Below, one piece after another: positions 51,641 to 59,120 of a stretch of 64,000 nt of DNA (position 1 is its first letter; every line of letters starts with the position of its first letter). Under the pieces are notes generated by a model. It was given only the letters and a program-made list of their open reading frames with translations, ran no database searches and was not told where the DNA came from. The stretch spans positions 62,001 through 126,000 of IMG/VR virus record IMGVR_UViG_3300023184_000037; one strand, written 5' to 3'. The position numbers and the translations under genes were made by a program. Source of the stretch: a virus.

Positions 51641-52012
51641 ATGGCTAAAACTAAAAACTATTTAAACAATAAGGACCTTCATGATGCAATGAGTGAATCC
51701 AAGGAATTGGATAAATTAACTCCAACTGCAGAAAAAATGTTAATCCTATTGGCTGAAAGGGCTATCAATAGAATGTCGTATGTTAATAAAGACGATAGAG
51801 ATGACTGCCTCCAGTTTGCAATGTTAGACCTCTTAAAATACTGGAGAGGATTTAACCCAGTCTATCCAAATGCATTTGCCTACTTTACAGAAATTGCCAA
51901 AAGAGGATATGCAAAAGGTTGGAATAAAATTCACCCACAAAAATACAAAGGTACTATCTCTATGAGTAGAACATCAGGTGATGATGATAGTGGCGGGATC
52001 TATTCTATTTAA
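51641..52012 (+). CDS. 55: Late sigma factor, T4 gp55-like
   Basis: A 123-residue protein (T4 gp55 is 185). It shares the N-terminal KNYLNNKDLHDAM pattern (compare YNYVNNKELLQAI), the LAERAINRMSY segment, and region-2-like helix DDRDDCLQFAMLDLLKYWRG, then NPVYPNAFAYFTEIAKRGYA (compare [21 protein letters not shown]). gp55 replaces host sigma-70 and recognises TATAAATA. The protein is shorter than T4's because the C-terminal clamp-interacting extension is reduced (it ends SGGIYSI). Late boxes in this window fit its known specificity. Its stop overlaps the next ATG. Confidence 0.75.
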   Translation: MAKTKNYLNNKDLHDAMSESKELDKLTPTAEKMLILLAERAINRMSYVNKDDRDDCLQFAMLDLLKYWRGFNPVYPNAFAYFTEIAKRGYAKGWNKIHPQKYKGTISMSRTSGDDDSGGIYSI

Positions 52013-52500
52013 TGTCAATAAAGAATTTAAAACCAACCAAAAAATCCGGATTTAATCAAGGATATTTTAATCCCAAGAACCCTGAAAAATACATAGGTCC
52101 ATCACCTATTATTTACAGGAGCTCTTGGGAATATAAGTTTATGATTTGGTGTGACATCAATGACAAAGTTCTTTGTTGGTCTAGTGAACCTGTTGAAATT
52201 AAATATTGGTCTAGACAGGGAAACAAACAGAGAACATATCACCCAGACTTTTACTTTAAAATCTTAAAACAGGACGGCTCAAGTGAAGAGTTTCTTGCTG
52301 AAATCAAGCCAAAAAATCAAATACAAAAGCCAACACCTCCGGCAAAGCCAACTAAAAAAAGTCTTGCGTCCTACAAATTTCTTACGGAACAATACATAAA
52401 AAATCTGGATAAATATAATGCTGCTAAAGAATATGCAGCAAGTCGTTGTTGGCGATTTATTGTCCTAACTGAAGATACAATTAAAAATGGGTTACATTAA
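52012..52500 (+). CDS. 4: Head completion nuclease-like protein, T4 gp4-like
   Basis: A 162-residue protein (T4 gp4 is 150). Conserved pattern: GYFNPKNPEKYIGPSPIIYR, then SSWEYKFMIWCD, WSSEPVEIKYWSR, YHPDFYFKIL and EFLAEIKPKNQ. The D-x-Y and E-I-K elements are those of a PD-(D/E)xK nuclease fold. gp4 acts after packaging so that the tail can join. It overlaps gp55 by one base and the next gene by 14 bases. Confidence 0.85.
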   Translation: MSIKNLKPTKKSGFNQGYFNPKNPEKYIGPSPIIYRSSWEYKFMIWCDINDKVLCWSSEPVEIKYWSRQGNKQRTYHPDFYFKILKQDGSSEEFLAEIKPKNQIQKPTPPAKPTKKSLASYKFLTEQYIKNLDKYNAAKEYAASRCWRFIVLTEDTIKNGLH

Positions 52501-53122
52501 GCAGAGAATAACTGAACTTAGCAAAGAATATGGTGGTAAAGTAAAGGCTTCCATTGCATGTATGGATTGGTATGAAGCTGGAATCCGTTCTAAAAGTCAA
52601 AATGAGGCTAAATTGACCCGAACCCGCTTTCAACCTGGAAAGATTTATGTTTTTAAATACGATCCAAAATATAAGAAAGAGCTACCATGGTTTGACCAAA
52701 ATCCGGTAGTACTTGCGATAGAACAAGTTAATAATAATGACTTAGGAATTAATTTAAACCTGTTACCTGTTCCATTCAAGGAAAAGTTACTTGATGAATT
52801 ATTTACTAAAATGAAAATCAAGGTAGATAAACAGGAAACTGATATAATTTCGGAAATCACTGGAGTTGAAGCACCTAGTAATATTAATGCACTTAAAGAA
52901 AAACCTCTCCGAATAACTTATGAGGGGATAAAATTATACCTTGAAAAGTATGGATATGAGTTTGCTCTGCGACAATATATACCTTCAAGAAAAAAGGACC
53001 AAGCAGTTGTTAGTTATTCAAAATGGCCGGAAATAGCACTATGTGATTTCTTCCACTTTAAGAATACTAATGTAATGAAGGTCAGATTGATGTTTAAAGA
53101 CTATTTAAAAAAGAATATATAA
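52487..53122 (+). CDS. Conserved-looking head or tail protein, possibly gp2-like
   Basis: A 211-residue protein. Pattern FQPGKIYVFKYDPKYKKELP, then WFDQNPVVLAIE, then DLGINLNLLPVPFKEKLLD. This G-K-x-Y-x-F-x-Y-D-P ... P-V-V-L ... G-I-N-L-N-L-L-P pattern recurs in T4-like phages next to gp4, in my recollection. T4 gene 2 (DNA end protector) is beside gene 4, so a gp2-like or neck function is possible. Confidence in the exact name is low. Confidence 0.5.
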   Translation: MGYIKQRITELSKEYGGKVKASIACMDWYEAGIRSKSQNEAKLTRTRFQPGKIYVFKYDPKYKKELPWFDQNPVVLAIEQVNNNDLGINLNLLPVPFKEKLLDELFTKMKIKVDKQETDIISEITGVEAPSNINALKEKPLRITYEGIKLYLEKYGYEFALRQYIPSRKKDQAVVSYSKWPEIALCDFFHFKNTNVMKVRLMFKDYLKKNI

Positions 53123-53144
53123 CTTAAATTAATATAATAATATA

Positions 53145-54734
53145 ATGGCAGGATTTGTACAAAGAAATGGTCCATTGACTAAGCGACCGTTTAACCTAAG
53201 TAGTACCCTTAAGAAGTTATCTTCTTTTGGTATGTACTACGACGATTTGGTTCTTAGACAATCTCAAGCAATTGGGCCAGTAGAAGATGAAATTGGTTAC
53301 GGCCAAATGAACCCAACTGGGCTTGATAGTGATGACATGTATGGCGCGTTTGCAGCCCTTTCGATGGCTGATACTACAATGCGTAAAAATATTCCATTCT
53401 TTGACCAAGCATATCGTGGTAAAAGAGACGAATTACGATCATTTGCGCAGCATGATGAGATTGAAGACATATTAGATATACTTTGTGATGAATCGATAGT
53501 ATATGACAGTAAAAACTTCATAGCAAATCCAGAGATTATTGGAATGGAAGTTTCTGAAGATGTTCAAAAATATCTTAATAAAGCATATAGAGACCTTTAC
53601 CAATATTTTGGATTTAACCTAGACCAATCAGCATGGTACTTCTTTAGAAAATGGTTAATTGATGGTTATCTTGCATTTGAGATTATTTATAATCCTGAAA
53701 TGACTGAAGTTATTGGATTTAAAGAAATTGACCCAATCACATTAGTACCAGGTTATAACCATGAAGATGGTAAAAAAGTTTGGATTCAGTTTAAAGACGA
53801 TCCAGTTAAACAAAGAAAATTGTATGATGCACAAATTGTGTACATATCATATTCTTCGATTACTACCGCATCAAGGGTTTCTTACCTTGAAAGACTTGTA
53901 AGAGCATTCAACTTAATGAGAATTATGGAGCATACCAGAGTTATTTGGGCTGTTACAAATTCATCTTATAGAATGAAATTTATTATACCAGTCGGTGGTA
54001 AATCTAAAACAAGAGCAAAACAATCGCTTGCTCAGTTAATGAATAACTATAAAGAAGTTGTTGATTTTGATTGGGATAGTGCATCCCTTACAACTAACGG
54101 TAAACCAATGTTACAATTTAACAAAGAATATTGGTTACCTAGTAAAGACGGAGAGCAACCTGAGATTGAAACCCTTGGTGGTGATGGTCCAGAACTTAGT
54201 GACACAGAATCATTAAAATATTTCTCAGATAAACTTAAAGCAGTTTCAAAAATTCCTTACAATAGATTCATGTATGAAGATGGTGGAGGAGATTTCAATC
54301 TAGCAGCCGATGGTATGATTAGAGATGAGATTAAATTTGCTAAGTTCATTAATCGTTTACGTAGTTCATTCCAAGAGATATTGATTAAACCATTATGGCT
54401 TCAAATGTGTCTTAAATTTCCAGAATTTAAAGAGGACGCAGGATTTAGAACTCAAATTGCATTGAGATTTAACGAAGATAATATGTTCGCTGAATTAAAG
54501 ACAATGGAAATTATGCAAAAGAGACTTGAGTTTATTGGTTCAATGAAAGACTCGTTATCTACAACAAATCCAGTAACTATGGAAGAAACTCCATACTTTG
54601 ACCTTGAATTCTTGGTTGATAGATACCTTAAACTTTCTCCAGATGATAAAGCAGCTAATGATGCTTATAAAGCCCGAAATGATGCTAAAAAAGCAGCCGA
54701 ACCGGAAGAGGAAAATCCAATGATGGGAATGTAA
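53145..54734 (+). CDS. 20: Portal vertex protein, T4 gp20-like
   Basis: A 529-residue protein (T4 gp20 is 524). Typical regions: DEIEDILDILCDESIVYDSK, NFIANPEIIGMEVSEDVQKY, GYLAFEIIYNPEMTEVIGFK, VIWAVTNSSYRMKFIIPVGG and a C-terminal tail PEEENPMMGM. It forms the dodecameric ring through which DNA is packaged and released, and nucleates the prohead. It is followed by gp67-like, protease-scaffold and capsid genes, the T4 order. Confidence 0.9.
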   Translation: MAGFVQRNGPLTKRPFNLSSTLKKLSSFGMYYDDLVLRQSQAIGPVEDEIGYGQMNPTGLDSDDMYGAFAALSMADTTMRKNIPFFDQAYRGKRDELRSFAQHDEIEDILDILCDESIVYDSKNFIANPEIIGMEVSEDVQKYLNKAYRDLYQYFGFNLDQSAWYFFRKWLIDGYLAFEIIYNPEMTEVIGFKEIDPITLVPGYNHEDGKKVWIQFKDDPVKQRKLYDAQIVYISYSSITTASRVSYLERLVRAFNLMRIMEHTRVIWAVTNSSYRMKFIIPVGGKSKTRAKQSLAQLMNNYKEVVDFDWDSASLTTNGKPMLQFNKEYWLPSKDGEQPEIETLGGDGPELSDTESLKYFSDKLKAVSKIPYNRFMYEDGGGDFNLAADGMIRDEIKFAKFINRLRSSFQEILIKPLWLQMCLKFPEFKEDAGFRTQIALRFNEDNMFAELKTMEIMQKRLEFIGSMKDSLSTTNPVTMEETPYFDLEFLVDRYLKLSPDDKAANDAYKARNDAKKAAEPEEENPMMGM

Positions 54735-54755
54735 TTAAATAAAAATATAGATACA

Positions 54756-55097
54756 ATGAAAATAATTAAAACATTTGAACAATTCACTAGTTCACTTCAA
54801 GAAGATGCAATCGACGCAGGAGAGGATTCAAAAGTAGTAGTTGATGATGTCTCACTTGATTCAGGAAAAACTATTAAATCTACTGAAATTTTAGGGGCTA
54901 TTATGTCTTCAAAAAGTGAGAAAGATTTTAAAGAATATTTCTACAAACAATATGGGAATACTGCATTTACCGAAGAGGATATGTTTACTCTAGTTAAATT
55001 CTTTAATGATTACCAAGAGGAAGTAGCTAATAAAGAAAAGGATGCCGAAAAAGACAAAGGAGACGGTGGAGAAGAAGATCCGTTAGCAGACATTTAA
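54756..55097 (+). CDS. 67: Prohead core protein, T4 gp67-like
   Basis: A 113-residue acidic protein starting MKIIKTFEQFTSSLQED, a tag-like N-terminus. The C-terminus is strongly acidic/basic (KEKDAEKDKGDGGEEDPL). It lies between portal and protease, the place of gp67/gp68 in T4, whose products are small charged core proteins cut by gp21. Identity rests on place and composition. Confidence 0.55.
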   Translation: MKIIKTFEQFTSSLQEDAIDAGEDSKVVVDDVSLDSGKTIKSTEILGAIMSSKSEKDFKEYFYKQYGNTAFTEEDMFTLVKFFNDYQEEVANKEKDAEKDKGDGGEEDPLADI

Positions 55098-55124
55098 TTT
55101 TTAAAAATCTTCAAAAATTAACTG

Positions 55125-55135
55125 GATATATAATA
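55125..55135 (+). promoter_or_regulatory. Late-type promoter box for protease-scaffold
   Basis: GATATATAATA, 33 bases before the protease-scaffold start. Confidence 0.45.
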
Positions 55136-55157
55136 GAAATATAATAAAATAATAATT

Positions 55158-57077
55158 ATGACTAATAACTTACTGATCTTAGAAAGATCGTCAACGGAAT
55201 TAGAGTTTAAACAAGAAGGTGGGACTTATGTTCTAGAGGGTATCTTTGGAGAAATCGATAAGAAAAATCGTAATAACCGAATCTATACTGAATCTGAATA
55301 CTTACCTCAAATTGAAGCTCTTCAAGCAAAAATTAAATCATCTAAACTTTTAGGTGAATTAGACCATCCGCAAACATTTGATGTTTCATTAAAAAATGTT
55401 TCCCACATTATTGAAGAACTTACGTATGACAATAATACAAAACAGGTTAAAGGACGTATCAGATTATTAGATACTGATGCTGGAAGACAGGCAAAAGCTC
55501 TTGTAGATGCTGGTGTTCCTCTTCAAATTTCAAGTAGAGCAGCTGGAGCAGTTGAATCTAATGGAACTGTAAAAATCAAACAATTATTTACTTATGATTT
55601 AGTAGCAGACCCTGGGTTTGAGAACGCTGAATTAAAAAGAGTTAATGAAGCCTATGGCTTTGTTAATGAAGGAAACGACTTATTTATTTACGAGATAAAT
55701 AAAGAAAACGAAAAACAACCAATCGAAAATATAAACGAAACAAAAATGGCAGAGTCTAAATTTATTACGGTTGAGGATTTTAATAAATACTCTAAATATC
55801 TTTCTGAAGAAATCAAATCTATTAAAGAAGGTATGAATTCTTTAACAGAAGCAGAGTCTACTAGTTCTCAATTAGGAACCCTAAAAGAATACACTGATTA
55901 TTTAGCTAAGAAATTAGAGGAATCAATCGCATATTCTGAACACATTGCTGAAAAAGCAGACCAAGGTATACAATATGCAGAAAATCTTGCAGAAAAAGTT
56001 GACCAAGGTATTCAATATTCTGAGCATATCGCTGAAAGCGTTGATGCTATCAAAAATTACACTAACTATTTAGCTGAATCTTACAATGAAGGTTCAACTT
56101 CTTACGAGAACTTAATTAAATATACTGAATATTTAAGAGAGAACTTAGAGAAAGTAACTGAATATGCTGAGTACGTTGCAGAAACTGTAAATAGTAATCT
56201 ATTATTAGAAGACGAAGCAGGAATCCCAGCTGAAGACTTAAAAGATGATTCTAAAAATGTTTCTCCAGAAGTAGTTGATGCTGATGGTAATGTAATTACT
56301 GGAAAACCAGAAGATGTTGAAGGTGAATTAAAACTTAAAGGTAAAGGAGCCGCTGGAGTTGAAGTTACTGAAGCAAAAGATGGATCTGAAGCAGGTTTAC
56401 CAGCTGAAGACCTTAAAGACGGTACTAAAGATGTTTCTCCTAAAGTAGTTGATGCTGACGGTAACGTAATCACTGGAACTCCAGAAGATGTAGAAAAGAA
56501 TTTAGAACTTGCTGGTAAAGGTGATGCCGCTGGTAAACAAGTTGATGCAATGGAGGCTTACAAAAATTCAATCACTTCTAAATTAGAAGCATTAGTTGAA
56601 AGTGTAAATGCTAAAAAATCAGATAACCCAACATTCTTTAAATTTATCTCTGAAGAGAAGGTAAATGAATTTAATGCCCTATCTACTGAAGATAAAACTA
56701 AAGTTGTAAGTGCAGTTGAAGGTAGAGGTTACCTAACAGAAGGACAAATATTAGCTCTATGGAATACTTCATTAAATGGAACTATAGAAACTCATGATGC
56801 ACCTGCAGTTATTAAATTAATGCCAACTGAATACCATGATACTTGGGCTAAATGTTCTGAAGGTAAGAAAAACCAAATCTTAGCACAGTCTAAATATCAC
56901 AAAGTTGAAACAGCTTACCAAGTTGCAAACTTCTGGCAAACTAGAGACCTTAGAGAGGTTGCTCCAGTAATGGAAAAAATCACTATGGTAAATGAATCAG
57001 CAGTTGAACCAACACAAACATTAGGTTATGATGCTACTGAATTAGGTGCAGAAATTGCAAAAAGATTCGCTAGATAA
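55158..57077 (+). CDS. Prohead protease fused to scaffold (gp21-gp22)
   Basis: A 639-residue protein. Residues 1-180 match the T4 gp21 prohead protease: NRNNRIYTESEYLPQIEALQ, GELDHPQ (catalytic H70), LQISSRAAGAV (Ser125 or Ser126) and DLVADPGF. A linker with possible self-cleavage sites (RVNEAYGFVNEGND, NINETK) follows. The C-terminal 440 residues are scaffold-like: coiled-coil repeats (YSEHIAEKADQGIQYAENLA) and two copies of GLPAEDLKD/VSPKVVDADGNVITG. In T4 these are separate genes 21 and 22. An in-frame ATG at 55746 (residue 197) has an A-rich leader and could start scaffold alone. The protease is the expected enzyme for the tag cuts noted elsewhere. Confidence 0.8.
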   Translation: MTNNLLILERSSTELEFKQEGGTYVLEGIFGEIDKKNRNNRIYTESEYLPQIEALQAKIKSSKLLGELDHPQTFDVSLKNVSHIIEELTYDNNTKQVKGRIRLLDTDAGRQAKALVDAGVPLQISSRAAGAVESNGTVKIKQLFTYDLVADPGFENAELKRVNEAYGFVNEGNDLFIYEINKENEKQPIENINETKMAESKFITVEDFNKYSKYLSEEIKSIKEGMNSLTEAESTSSQLGTLKEYTDYLAKKLEESIAYSEHIAEKADQGIQYAENLAEKVDQGIQYSEHIAESVDAIKNYTNYLAESYNEGSTSYENLIKYTEYLRENLEKVTEYAEYVAETVNSNLLLEDEAGIPAEDLKDDSKNVSPEVVDADGNVITGKPEDVEGELKLKGKGAAGVEVTEAKDGSEAGLPAEDLKDGTKDVSPKVVDADGNVITGTPEDVEKNLELAGKGDAAGKQVDAMEAYKNSITSKLEALVESVNAKKSDNPTFFKFISEEKVNEFNALSTEDKTKVVSAVEGRGYLTEGQILALWNTSLNGTIETHDAPAVIKLMPTEYHDTWAKCSEGKKNQILAQSKYHKVETAYQVANFWQTRDLREVAPVMEKITMVNESAVEPTQTLGYDATELGAEIAKRFAR

Positions 57078-57079
57078 TC

Positions 57080-57352
57080 ATGAAATATATCCAACTATTT
57101 GAAGGTTTTCTTAATGAAAATAATCAAAAGAAAATAGAGAAAGCCGCTGATAAATGGTGGAATTCTTTAATGGAAGAACCAGAACATAAGCATAATAAAG
57201 GATGGGATGCTGAAGACATGGATATGTTTATTGACCACCTTATGGAATTAGGTCTGGTTGATGAAGATCGTGATGACCTAGAGGAAGTACGTTCAGATAT
57301 GGAACAATATGTTGAAAATACTTTAGGATTCGAATTTGATTACGACAACTAA
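57080..57352 (+). CDS. Small tagged prohead protein
   Basis: A 90-residue acidic protein starting MKYIQLFEGFLNE-N, then a helical domain (IEKAADKWWNSLMEEPEHKH, DMDMFIDHLMELGLVDEDRD). It sits between scaffold and capsid genes, so it is probably a core component assembled with the prohead and trimmed by the protease. Confidence 0.65.
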   Translation: MKYIQLFEGFLNENNQKKIEKAADKWWNSLMEEPEHKHNKGWDAEDMDMFIDHLMELGLVDEDRDDLEEVRSDMEQYVENTLGFEFDYDN

Positions 57353-57361
57353 TCAACATTA

Positions 57362-57393
57362 TTTTTGGTTTTTTTAAAAATTTCAAAAAAACC
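57362..57393 (+). terminator. Terminator-like hairpin before the capsid gene
   Basis: TGGTTTTTTT near 57366 pairs with AAAAAAACCA near 57384. A/T-rich stem; a weak terminator or processing hairpin. Confidence 0.4.
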
Positions 57394-57396
57394 ATA

Positions 57397-57407
57397 GATA
57401 TATAATA
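57397..57407 (+). promoter_or_regulatory. Late-type promoter box for the major capsid gene
   Basis: GATATATAATA, 117 bases upstream of the capsid start. The leader between (57408-57513) is A-rich without an open frame and could carry translation control. Confidence 0.45.
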
Positions 57408-57513
57408 CTATTAAAACAATTCGATGCTCAGTTAAGAAGCAAAAAACTGAAATTATGTCGAAAACTCGTAATATACGAAAAATATAAAACCATTAAAAAA
57501 AATAAATTTACAA

Positions 57514-59016
57514 ATGGCAAATTTAATTAATGAAGCAGAAATCAGAGCAACGTGGGCTCCGATTATCGAATCTGCGACTGGTATCAACGATGCAAGCAAA
57601 TTAGCTTGGATGTCAGAATACTGTCACAACCACAAATTATACGAAGATGCTTCTCAAATGACTTTAGGTACTGCTGGTAATATCTTTGGTATGGGTGCTA
57701 CAACTTTACCTGGAAATACTTTCTCAGGTGGTATGTCTACTACAAAAGGTTCTGGTGATAAAGCTCCTTCTTTACTTCCTTTAGCAATGCAAGTTGCTGC
57801 TCAAACTATCGGTCTTGACTTAGTACCAGTAGTTCCTATGGCTGGTCCAATGGGATTATTATCTTACTTAGACTTTGTTTACGAAGGTGGTAAATTAGCT
57901 GGAACTACTGCTCCAACTTATGTTAAAGCTAACCCAGTTGCAGGTGTTGTAGATATTGCTGCTGCTACAGGTGGTTCTCCAGCTGTTCCAACATCTACAT
58001 CTTATACTTACATTGGAAAATCTCGTATCGACGGTTATTCAATCTTTAAAGTAAATGGTAACCCAGTTGCTGCTAACGTTGCTGCCGATTTACTATTAGC
58101 TGTAAATGCTGTATTATCTCCTGATACTACTGCTACTATCTTAGATGTACAATTAGTTAAAGCTTTAGAGGATCACGTTAAAGGATTCGCTGCTTCTACT
58201 GCTTCTGGTACTCCATTCTCAAGAGAAGCTGGAGAACAAACTCCAGATAAAATCATGGGTCTATCTTTATTCTCTAAATCAGTTACAGCTGAAACTTTCC
58301 AAGTTGCTGCTGCTGTTACAAGAGAGCAAGTTCAAGATTTAAAACAATTCGGAGTTGACGCTGTTGCTCAAGTTGAAGCTGTTTTAACTAATGAATTAAC
58401 TCAAGGTATTAACCAATACATCTTAGGAAGAATCAGAACTTTAGGTGCTCTTAACGTTACTAGAGCATTCAGTGCTAACGCATTCGATATAAGCTTACCT
58501 ACTGCTGCATCTTTAAATGGTGGAGAAACTTTACCTTCTGTTCACAGAAGAATCCTTTCTCAAATCTTAGCCGCTGCTAACTTAATTGCTAACCGTGGTA
58601 GAAGAGGTGCTGGTAACTTTGCAGTATGTGGACCACAAACTGCTACAGTTTTACAATCAATTGCTGGTTTTGTTGCAAACCCAATGGCAAATACTTTCGC
58701 ACAAGCTGCTGGAGCTATCTACCCATTAGGATCTGTTGCTGGAATCAACATATATACTGACCCTACAATGGACTGGTACGATTATTCAATCGCAGTTGGT
58801 AGAAAAGGAGACGGAAATGGACCTGGTATTGTATTCATGCCTTACTTAATGGCTGAATCAGTTCAAGCTATTGCTGAAGGAACTATGGCTCCTAAAGTAG
58901 CTGTTAAATCTAGATTTGCTCTAGTTGATGCAGGATTCCACCCTGAAACTCAATATGTTGAGTTTAACGTAACTGTTAATGGTAGCGCTACTGCTAACTT
59001 ATTAACTTTAGCTTAA
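57514..59016 (+). CDS. 23: Major capsid protein, T4 gp23-like
   Basis: A 500-residue protein (T4 gp23 is 521). Recognisable segments: LPLAMQVAAQTIGLDLVPVV, MAGPMGLLSYLDFVYEGGKL, ETFQVAAAVTREQVQDLKQF, RRGAGNFAVCGPQTATVLQS and ALVDAGFHPETQYVEFNVTV. Codons are strikingly uniform (repeated GCT, ACT, GGT), a sign of very high expression. The N-terminus MANLINE-AEI has a possible protease cut after residue 7, much closer to the start than the residue 65 cut in T4 gp23. Confidence 0.93.
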   Translation: MANLINEAEIRATWAPIIESATGINDASKLAWMSEYCHNHKLYEDASQMTLGTAGNIFGMGATTLPGNTFSGGMSTTKGSGDKAPSLLPLAMQVAAQTIGLDLVPVVPMAGPMGLLSYLDFVYEGGKLAGTTAPTYVKANPVAGVVDIAAATGGSPAVPTSTSYTYIGKSRIDGYSIFKVNGNPVAANVAADLLLAVNAVLSPDTTATILDVQLVKALEDHVKGFAASTASGTPFSREAGEQTPDKIMGLSLFSKSVTAETFQVAAAVTREQVQDLKQFGVDAVAQVEAVLTNELTQGINQYILGRIRTLGALNVTRAFSANAFDISLPTAASLNGGETLPSVHRRILSQILAAANLIANRGRRGAGNFAVCGPQTATVLQSIAGFVANPMANTFAQAAGAIYPLGSVAGINIYTDPTMDWYDYSIAVGRKGDGNGPGIVFMPYLMAESVQAIAEGTMAPKVAVKSRFALVDAGFHPETQYVEFNVTVNGSATANLLTLA

Positions 59017-59051
59017 TATTTTAAATTAGAATCTACATTCTAATTATACTT

Positions 59052-59083
59052 AAAGGGAACTGAGAAATCAGTTCCCTTTTTTT
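59052..59083 (+). terminator. Terminator after the capsid gene
   Basis: AAAGGGAACTGA and TCAGTTCCCTTT form a 12-bp stem with a GAAA loop and a T run. Another small hairpin TTAGAAT/ATTCTAA precedes it (59026-59044). Confidence 0.92.
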
Positions 59084-59085
59084 GT

Positions 59086-59095
59086 GATATATAAT
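59086..59095 (+). promoter_or_regulatory. Late-type promoter box
   Basis: GATATATAAT directly after the terminator, 35 bases before the 427-residue protein. Confidence 0.45.
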
Positions 59096-59120
59096 CTATC
59101 AAACAAAATACATTAAAATT

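Noticed and set aside
56102-56473. Reverse-strand Ser/Pro-rich open frame of 123 codons
   Set aside because: Shadow of the scaffold repeats; no promoter or start context.
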